From Chloroflexota bacterium (GTDB lineage Bacteria > Chloroflexota > Anaerolineae > JAADDB01), in contig JAADDB010000311.1 in assembly GCA_013154135.1 (NCBI GenBank), forward strand, positions 1-14,981: a stretch of DNA of 14,981 bases, read 5' to 3'. Positions 6,729-12,075 of this stretch are shown here, in pieces. The notes below the pieces were generated by a model. That model did no database searches, had not been told where the DNA came from, and saw nothing but the letters and a program-made list of their open reading frames with translations. Every line of letters starts with the position of its first letter. The stretch's first letter is position 1. The position numbers were made by a program, and so were the translations under genes.

Positions 6729-6767
6729 TTTGCGTGGATGACGGATTTCCCCCGCCACCCACGCAAA
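6729..6767 (-). ncRNA. 17-bp hairpin upstream of the dsbA-like gene
   Basis: On the minus strand TTTGCGTGGGTGGCGGG (6767-6751) pairs with TCCGTCATCCACGCAAA (6745-6729) around a GGAAA loop. All 17 positions pair, four of them as G-U wobbles. On the plus strand those become A-C mismatches, leaving nine continuous pairs and shorter inner runs. Its GCGTGG outer arm, GAAA-containing loop, TCCG and CCACGC arm resemble the hairpin at 5133-5170. If transcription starts at the TACAAT near 6803-6808, the hairpin sits about 30 bases into the leader of the dsbA-like gene. Role unknown. Confidence 0.5.
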
Positions 6768-6802
6768 ACCAGGTTTCCCAGGGGTGTGGAGCCATTGTTT
6801 GC

Positions 6803-6808
6803 ATTGTA
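6803..6808 (-). promoter_or_regulatory. Possible distal -10 for the dsbA-like gene
   Basis: TACAAT on the minus strand matches five of six bases of TATAAT. No convincing -35 lies 16-18 bases upstream. Use of this promoter would place all four hairpins of 6656-6767 in a roughly 210-base leader. No equally good -10/-35 pair was found for the rightward uspA-type gene in 6588-6871. Confidence 0.25.
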
Positions 6809-6871
6809 TTCATACGCAAGAAATGGGGGAAATGGGTGGAGGGAACACGAAAGAAAAGGGAAGGAAGAACC

Positions 6872-7315
6872 ATGAGCGGCATTGTTTGCGCCATCCGAGG
6901 TGGCCCTCGCAGTCAGAAAACCGTGGAAAAGGCCCTGGAGTTAGCCGAAACCACCGGTGAACCCCTGTACCTCCTCTACGTGGTCAACCTGGACTTCCTC
7001 AGCCACACCAGCAGCAGCCGGGTTCAGACCCTGTCCGAGGACATGCGGGAGATGGGGGAATTCATCCTGGCCACGGTCCAAGCCAAAGCCCGACAACGGG
7101 GCATCCCCGTGCACACGGTGGTGCGCCAGGGGAATGTGGCCGATGAGATCATCCGGCTGGGCAAGGAAGTGGGGGCCCATTACGTGATCATCGGACGCCC
7201 ACGACGGGAACACGAGGGAAATGTGTTCGAGGAGACCGCACTGAGCGCGTTTGCCCGCCGAGTCCGGCAAGAGTTGGGCGCGGAACTCATCGCGGTCGGC
7301 GAGGAGGACGCATGA
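6872..7315 (+). CDS. Universal stress protein (UspA family)
   Basis: A 147-residue single-domain cytoplasmic protein of the universal stress family. The N-terminal strand IVCAIRGG with a following SQKTVEKALELA helix, the LYLLYVV strand (32-38), VVRQGNVADEII (83-94) and HYVIIGRPRR (103-112) fit the alpha/beta fold. The nucleotide motif is atypical: the family signature G-x2-G-x9-G-(S/T) appears here as GRPR from Gly108, so ATP binding is doubtful. The start is set by AAGGA (6861-6865) six bases before ATG; the longer upstream extension is not homologous. Its stop overlaps the start of the next gene (ATGA), so the two are translated together. Stress proteins are often paired with membrane transporters and may gate or sense for them; that role is inferred here. 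Confidence 0.85.
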   Translation: MSGIVCAIRGGPRSQKTVEKALELAETTGEPLYLLYVVNLDFLSHTSSSRVQTLSEDMREMGEFILATVQAKARQRGIPVHTVVRQGNVADEIIRLGKEVGAHYVIIGRPRREHEGNVFEETALSAFARRVRQELGAELIAVGEEDA

Positions 7316-9045
7316 ACCCACGGGCGGGTTATCCAGGTGAAAGGCGCTTCTACCCGGGAACCAGGTGGCTCCGCTGGATGTGGCTTTTGGGCTTGGGGAT
7401 TCTCCTCCTTTGGCCCCTCCTTTCCCGTCCCACGGCCGCACGGGGGCCGGTGATCGTGGGCGAGGTGTACGACACAAACGGTCACCCCATCGCGGATGTG
7501 CGGGTAACCCTGCTTCAGGACAATCGCCCGACCGCGGAAACCCACACCCAACAGGATGGACGCTTTGTCCTGGAAGTCCCAGACCCCCGGGCAGAGGACG
7601 CACACCTTTTGTTCCGCCGCGCGCACTACACGGACCAAAAGCTCAGCCTGCCCCCGGATGCCCATCACCAACTCATGGCCGGGCAACCGGTGGAACTCCC
7701 GCCCGTCCGTCTAAACCGCCGCCAGACCCTGGCTTTCTGGGCCACGTTGGGCATCTTCCTGCTCATGTTGGGGCTCATCGCCAGCGGACGACTTCACAAC
7801 ACCATGGCCGCCCTGGTGGGCACCAGCCTGATCTTCCTGGTCAGCTACCTGGGCCGGCTCTTCCTCCCCGATTTGTTCATTTTCGATTTCGAGGCCGCGG
7901 TGCACTACGTGGATTGGGATGTCATCTTCCTGGTCATGGGGATGATGATCTTCGTGGCCATTGTGGAACGGACCGGGCTCTTCCAGTGGCTGGCCTTCAA
8001 AGCGTACCGCGTATCCCGGGGGAAAGCGTGGGTTCTCCTGCCCATCCTCATGGCTGTTACAGGCGTGGCCTCCGCGTTTTTGGACAACGTGACGACGATG
8101 TTGCTCATGGCCCCTATTTCTGTGGAGATCGCCCTAGCCCTGAGCATGAACCCGTTGGCCCTCCTCATCCCCGAGGTGATGGCCTCGAACGTGGCCGGGG
8201 TCAGCACCCTGATCGGCACGCCCACGAACATCCTCATCAGCTCCTACGCGGGAATTTCCTTTGACGACTTCCTGCTCCACCTGACGCCGGGGGTGTTGTT
8301 GGCCTTCCTGGGCCTGATCCTGTACAGCGAATGGGTGTACCGACACGAGTTGAAGGCCGCGACCCTCCTTTCCCCGGAGCTGGTGCAAAAGTTGGCCGAA
8401 CACGCGCACATCACGGACCCGGTGGCTTTGCGCAAGGCCGGATGGGTAGGCGCGGGGATGCTCCTCCTCTTCATCCTGGGCGAACACTTGCACGTTGAGC
8501 CCGCGGTGACCGCGCTGGTGGGGGCCACGGTTCTCCTCCTGTGGGTCCGGTTGGACATTGAGGAGATGATCGAAGCGGTGGACTGGACCACGTTGGTCTT
8601 CTTCATTTCCCTGTTCATCGTCATTGGAGCCGTGCGCGAGGTGGGCATTATAGACATGGTAGCTCAGGCCATCGGGCATTTTGTGGGGCAGAACAAGGCG
8701 TTGGCCATGCTCACCATCATGTGGAGCGGGGCCTTCCTCTCCGCGGTAGTGGACAACATCCCCTTCACCGCGGCCATGTTACCGGTGGTAGGCACGTTAA
8801 CGGGCCACATCCCCGGGGCCGAGGACAAAGCCCTCTACTACTGCCTCTCCGTGGGGTCGGCCATGGGCGGCAACGGAACCCTTATCGGCTCCTCGCCCAA
8901 CCTGGTCACCGCGGGCATAGCCGAACGCGCGGGATATCCCATCACCTACTCGGAGTTCCTCAAGCGAGGCATTCCTGCGGTTCTCATCACCGTCACCTTA
9001 GCCGGCACCTGGTTGCTTTTGCATTTCCTGGGGATTGGCCCCTAG
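7312..9045 (+). CDS. ArsB/NhaD-type ion transporter with N-terminal extracytoplasmic beta-sandwich domain
   Basis: A 577-residue membrane protein of the ion transporter superfamily that includes NhaD sodium/proton antiporters, ArsB and the human melanosomal P protein. Residues 20-38 form one hydrophobic segment. Residues 46-132 look like a carboxypeptidase-regulatory-type beta domain (VGEVYDTNGHPIADVRVTLLQ, then DGRFVLEVP). Residues 138-575 are the permease, with many membrane segments. The two inverted halves show matched signatures: AFLDNVTTM (255-263) with IGTPTN (301-306), and AVVDNIPFT (478-486) with IGSSPN (525-530). The positive-inside rule puts the beta domain outside. GAGGAGG (7301-7307), inside the stress-protein gene, lies four bases before ATG. 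The substrate ion (Na+, arsenite, citrate or sulfate) cannot be read; no arsenic gene is nearby. The fusion and the coupling to the stress protein are notable. Confidence 0.85.
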   Translation: MNPRAGYPGERRFYPGTRWLRWMWLLGLGILLLWPLLSRPTAARGPVIVGEVYDTNGHPIADVRVTLLQDNRPTAETHTQQDGRFVLEVPDPRAEDAHLLFRRAHYTDQKLSLPPDAHHQLMAGQPVELPPVRLNRRQTLAFWATLGIFLLMLGLIASGRLHNTMAALVGTSLIFLVSYLGRLFLPDLFIFDFEAAVHYVDWDVIFLVMGMMIFVAIVERTGLFQWLAFKAYRVSRGKAWVLLPILMAVTGVASAFLDNVTTMLLMAPISVEIALALSMNPLALLIPEVMASNVAGVSTLIGTPTNILISSYAGISFDDFLLHLTPGVLLAFLGLILYSEWVYRHELKAATLLSPELVQKLAEHAHITDPVALRKAGWVGAGMLLLFILGEHLHVEPAVTALVGATVLLLWVRLDIEEMIEAVDWTTLVFFISLFIVIGAVREVGIIDMVAQAIGHFVGQNKALAMLTIMWSGAFLSAVVDNIPFTAAMLPVVGTLTGHIPGAEDKALYYCLSVGSAMGGNGTLIGSSPNLVTAGIAERAGYPITYSEFLKRGIPAVLITVTLAGTWLLLHFLGIGP

Positions 9046-9106
9046 CTCGCGAACGACAAGGGCCCGCGGGCTGAACCATCGTCTGTAAAGTGCATGGCCG
9101 GCTCCC

Positions 9107-9161
9107 TTACTCATCACGCATCACACTCTCAACCTCCAACCAACCCCTTAATCGTTACCCC
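9107..9161. repeat. Degenerate heptanucleotide array C
   Basis: TTACTCA, TCACGCA and TCACACT stand in seven-base register at 9107-9127. After an interruption of C-rich sequence, the lead-in CCAACCCC is followed by TTAATCG and TTACCCC (9148-9161). It shares lead-in and units with arrays A, B and D but is worn or shortened. It lies in the gap after the transporter gene and ends 20 bases before the -35 of the propeller-gene promoter. Confidence 0.65.
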
Positions 9162-9180
9162 CTACTTCCCCTTCACCAAA

Positions 9181-9209
9181 TTGCCTTCGAAGAAAAATTC
9201 TCCTATAAT
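9181..9209 (+). promoter_or_regulatory. Sigma-70 promoter for the propeller/NUDIX operon
   Basis: TTGCCT (9181-9186) and a perfect TATAAT (9204-9209) are separated by exactly 17 bases. This is the best promoter in the window. Transcription would start near 9216 and leave a leader of about 100 bases. The leader holds a small CGGTG/CACCG hairpin shortly before the AAGGAG ribosome binding site. Confidence 0.8.
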
Positions 9210-9319
9210 ACACGTTACTACCCATAGGAGCTAAACCCATCGGATACCCACGGCGAGGCGCGAACCCCACACGGATGGAACCGGTGAGAACACACCGCAA
9301 AGCATCTAAGGAGTAGGCC

Positions 9320-10507
9320 ATGACCACCGAAGTAAGCGAACAGGAACATCAGGCAAGCGAATCACCGAAGGAACCCCTGCTGGACGAAGTCATGCAAATG
9401 CCCCTCGATGAATCCAAGGCGGAATACGCCGAAGCCCACGCGTGGTCCGACCCCCAACGCATCCATGCCTTTTCCGAACCGATCCGCTTTCTCCAGGCCA
9501 TGGTTCACCCCTCCGGAACCCTGCACCTCGTGTGGACCAGCAACAACTGGCTGTGGTATTCCCGACAGGAAGGGGATGGATGGACGGATCCCCAACGCAT
9601 GTTCGTGGGCACTCAACCCAGCGCGGTGATGGATGCTCAAGGCACACTGCACGTGATCTTTGTCCACAGCTTCGCGGGGCGGTATCAGGTGTACTACACC
9701 CGGTACGTGGACCCGTATTGGGCTTTCCCCTATGAGATATCCCGCACCCCCGGCCTTTCCCACAACCCCTACCTGACCGTCTCCAAGAACGGATTGCTCT
9801 ACGCGGTGTGGGAGGACGACACGCCCGGATTCCCCAGCATTTACCACGCGTACAATCCCGAAGGCTACTGGATCAACGCGCCCATTCCGGGGGTCCGTGG
9901 CTGGCGCCCGGCCCTGGCCTTCGACGGGGAAGACCGCCTTCACCTGGTGTGGGAAAGTCCCATCCCCACAGGCGCGGGGGACGACATCTTTCACACGCAG
10001 ATGACTCCCGCGGGCTGGACCCTGCCCGAGAACATCTCCGATTCCCCCCGGACCGATTCCTCCATCCCGCGAGTGACCGGCGCCGCGGATGGCACCATCC
10101 ACGTGGTTTGGCAGGAACAGTGGGGGAACCGGTTGGAAGTGGGGTACGCGCGCGGCCGCTATGCCTCCTGGACCCGCCCCATCGCGCTGACCCGCACCGG
10201 CCGCAATTACGCGCCCCAAATCACCGCCGGACCCACCGGCCATGTGCACGTCCTCTGGCAGGACATGAACACCCTCGCGTACCGCTATTGGACCCCGGGG
10301 AAGAAAGGGGTCTGGCACATGGCCGAAGCCCTGGACCGACACATCAGTGGTGTGGAAGAAACCGCCCTGACCTGCGATCCCCAAGGCCGAGCCCACGTCT
10401 TTTGGACCCGGAAGGAAGAAAACGGCTGGGGGCTGTACTACCGATACCGGGAAGCCCCACCCAAGAAGCACAAACACTACATCCCCACCATCCTGGCGAA
10501 CGGCTGA
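9320..10507 (+). CDS. Seven-bladed beta-propeller protein, function unknown
   Basis: A 395-residue protein built from seven similar repeats of about 45-50 residues. Each has a strand like G-x-L/I-H-V/L-V-W, then a Y/W-Y-x-R strand, then W-x-x-P. Examples are LHLVW (residues about 69-73), LHVIF, LYAVW, LHLVW, IHVVW, VHVLW and AHVFW. The pattern resembles BNR/sialidase-like propellers, but I see no Asp-box or catalytic residues that would make it a glycosidase. There is no signal peptide: the first 40 residues are acidic and polar. Yet the C-terminus, KHYIPTILANG, resembles the YLPL-type tails common on exported Chloroflexi proteins. The start is firm (AAGGAG at 9308-9313, six bases before ATG) and the promoter leaves no room for a longer form. 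It overlaps the NUDIX gene by one base. A binding or scaffold role is possible; location is uncertain. Confidence 0.8.
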   Translation: MTTEVSEQEHQASESPKEPLLDEVMQMPLDESKAEYAEAHAWSDPQRIHAFSEPIRFLQAMVHPSGTLHLVWTSNNWLWYSRQEGDGWTDPQRMFVGTQPSAVMDAQGTLHVIFVHSFAGRYQVYYTRYVDPYWAFPYEISRTPGLSHNPYLTVSKNGLLYAVWEDDTPGFPSIYHAYNPEGYWINAPIPGVRGWRPALAFDGEDRLHLVWESPIPTGAGDDIFHTQMTPAGWTLPENISDSPRTDSSIPRVTGAADGTIHVVWQEQWGNRLEVGYARGRYASWTRPIALTRTGRNYAPQITAGPTGHVHVLWQDMNTLAYRYWTPGKKGVWHMAEALDRHISGVEETALTCDPQGRAHVFWTRKEENGWGLYYRYREAPPKKHKHYIPTILANG

Positions 10508-11025
10508 TGGGAGATATCCAGGGCACCCAATCCGGCAGACATGGCTGGCAGGTGATCCCGCGGGTTCTCTCCTTCGTCCTGCACCACGACCGTGTGCTGC
10601 TCCTGCGCGGGGCACCGGACAAACGCCTGTGGGCCCATCAGTACAACGGCCTGGGCGGCCACGTGGAACGGGATGAGGACGTGTGGACCGCAGCCCTCCG
10701 GGAGATCCACGAGGAAGGTGGGCCGGAGGTGGAAAACCTGCGCCTGCGTGCTGTCCTCCACATCGACCCCGGCACGGATGTGGGGGTGATGCTCTTCGTC
10801 TTCCTGGCCGATGCCCGAACCACCCACGTCCACCCCTCTGAGGAGGGGACTCCGGAATGGATCCCCCTGACCCAGCTCTCCGACATCCCCCTGGTCGACG
10901 ATGTGGCCGTCATCCTTCCCCGGGCCCTGGACGCGGATCGCCGCGGGACCGTCGCGTTTGGCCATTACACGTACGATGCGGAGGGGGATTGGACCATCAC
11001 CTGGGCCGAAACCGCGGAGCGCTAG
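10507..11025 (+). CDS. NUDIX hydrolase (MutT-like)
   Basis: A 172-residue enzyme expected to split a nucleoside diphosphate linked to another group, in the cytoplasm. The complete Nudix box spans residues 51-73: Gly51, Glu57, then Arg65-Glu66, Glu69-Glu70 and Gly72, matching G-x5-E-x7-R-E-U-x-E-E-x-G-U. A preceding strand RVLSFVLHHDRVLLLRG is typical of MutT-type 8-oxo-dGTP and related hydrolases. The C-terminal 40 residues (from about 133) extend past the core and include GHYTYDAEGDW. Its ATG shares a base with the TGA of the propeller gene and no strong ribosome binding site precedes it, so translation depends on coupling. The substrate is not predictable from sequence. It could be house-cleaning, or could act with the propeller protein. 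Confidence 0.9.
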   Translation: MGDIQGTQSGRHGWQVIPRVLSFVLHHDRVLLLRGAPDKRLWAHQYNGLGGHVERDEDVWTAALREIHEEGGPEVENLRLRAVLHIDPGTDVGVMLFVFLADARTTHVHPSEEGTPEWIPLTQLSDIPLVDDVAVILPRALDADRRGTVAFGHYTYDAEGDWTITWAETAER

Positions 11026-11085
11026 CCACGTTTCGCTCTGGTGGAGGAGGCGACGGCTGCCCGGGATGTGACAGAACTCGCGGCA

Positions 11086-11604
11086 CTAGCGGAACGTCCA
11101 CAAACGATTGGCGCCGAAGTTCCAGAAGAGGACCACACCTATGGCAAAGATCTTCGCGGCATTGTAGTCCCACGGCGGAGCCAAGTGGGGGGCAAGCACG
11201 TGGTACATCTTCCACAGGATGAAATTGTTGATGAGCAAGCCCACAACGCTCACCACGGCAAACTGGAACAACTGCTTGAACATCGGCTGGTCCCGCTTTT
11301 CCGGAAACGTCCACAAGCGATTCCAGGTGAAGTTGCTGATAACCGCGGCGGAAAAGGAGATGGTGTTGGCCACAAGCAGGTGAAGTCCCAACAGGCCGTG
11401 GAGAAGGTTGAGGATGCTCAGATCCACCACCATGCCCACAGCGCCCACCGTCGCGAACTTCACGAACCGCTTCATTTCCCCTTGACGTAGGGAGGCGGGC
11501 AACCAACTCACCAGACGGTTGTACGCCTCTTCCAGACCAACGGCTTTCAGCATCTTTTGCTCCTGCACCTCTTTCTCTTCCCGGTGTCGGATATCCGAGC
11601 TCAT
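11086..11604 (-). CDS. GtrA family membrane protein
   Basis: A 172-residue four-helix inner-membrane protein of the GtrA family, which is linked to moving or presenting lipid-linked sugars for cell-surface polysaccharide and glycosylation. Helices lie at about 48-68, 73-91, 113-133 and 150-167. Each half ends with the same signature: NFTWNRLWTF (91-100) and NFGANRLWTF (162-171), showing an internal duplication. A polar N-terminal extension of about 45 residues precedes the first helix. The start at 11604 has GGGAGG five bases upstream and agrees with the promoter. A second in-frame ATG at 11553 has AGGAG six bases ahead and would remove 17 residues, so two forms are possible. No glycosyltransferase is adjacent, so its sugar pathway is unknown. 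It converges with the NUDIX gene, 60 bases apart. Confidence 0.88.
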   Translation of the reverse strand: MSSDIRHREEKEVQEQKMLKAVGLEEAYNRLVSWLPASLRQGEMKRFVKFATVGAVGMVVDLSILNLLHGLLGLHLLVANTISFSAAVISNFTWNRLWTFPEKRDQPMFKQLFQFAVVSVVGLLINNFILWKMYHVLAPHLAPPWDYNAAKIFAIGVVLFWNFGANRLWTFR

Positions 11605-11624
11605 ACGAGCCTCCCACGCCAGGG

Positions 11625-11654
11625 AGTATACACGGCTCTTCCGGCTCTGATCAA
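11625..11654 (-). promoter_or_regulatory. Promoter for the GtrA gene
   Basis: On the minus strand TTGATC (11654-11649) and TATACT (11630-11625) are 18 bases apart, matching four and five of six consensus bases. The start of transcription would fall near 11618, just ahead of the GGGAGG site for ATG 11604. This supports the longer form of the protein. Confidence 0.65.
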
Positions 11655-12075
11655 ATTAGGTCCTGGGGACCGGTACCGGCGCTATGTCATTGGACTTCGG
11701 ACAAAACAGGGCGAGGATGCCGTTGCCCGCCGAGGAGCAGCTGAATTTCGTTCGCCAGCCAGTGTCTTTTGTCTCAACTCCAGTGTGCCAGGTCCTGCTG
11801 CAAATATTCGCCCAATGGGGGAAGGGTGCTACAATACAGCCAGATACCTCGACGGGCGAACAGAGGTCGGCAGGAAGTGGGCCGCGGACGGGGCCGTGTC
11901 GCGTCGGGCGGCGGCCAGGCCACCTGGTGCCATACGCGTTAGGAAATGCATACCCGCTCTGCCCATGCCGGCCACGCGATTTGCGTGAGGAACAGGGAGA
12001 AAACGGCTCCGGCCGGTGCCCATATCCTCGGAGTTCCGTCCGCCATTCAGCCGATAGCCTTACAGGTATACGCCT
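11655..12075. other. Non-coding divergent region before the DinG-type gene
   Basis: No frame in this stretch resembles a protein. It holds a candidate rightward -10, TACAAT (11830-11835), with a weak TTCGCC 17 bases upstream. Between that and the helicase start lie about 240 bases with a CCAGG/CCTGG stem on a three-base loop (11915-11927) and a CACGC/GCGTG stem near 11975-11990. I do not recognise an RNA family here. The length suggests a long structured leader or an unidentified small RNA. Confidence 0.45.
11830..11835 (+). promoter_or_regulatory. Possible -10 for the DinG-type gene
   Basis: TACAAT differs from TATAAT at one base. The hexamer 17 bases upstream, TTCGCC, matches only three of six positions. 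It is the best rightward candidate in the gap, but it lies about 240 bases before the start codon. Confidence 0.35.

Noticed and set aside
9062..9071. GCCCGCGGGC palindrome after the transporter gene as a terminator
   Set aside because: It has no loop and no following T-run, so it cannot act as an intrinsic terminator.
9275..9316. Thirteen-codon upstream frame ending three bases before the propeller start
   Set aside because: No ribosome binding site at a usable distance and no conserved or amino-acid-biased content.
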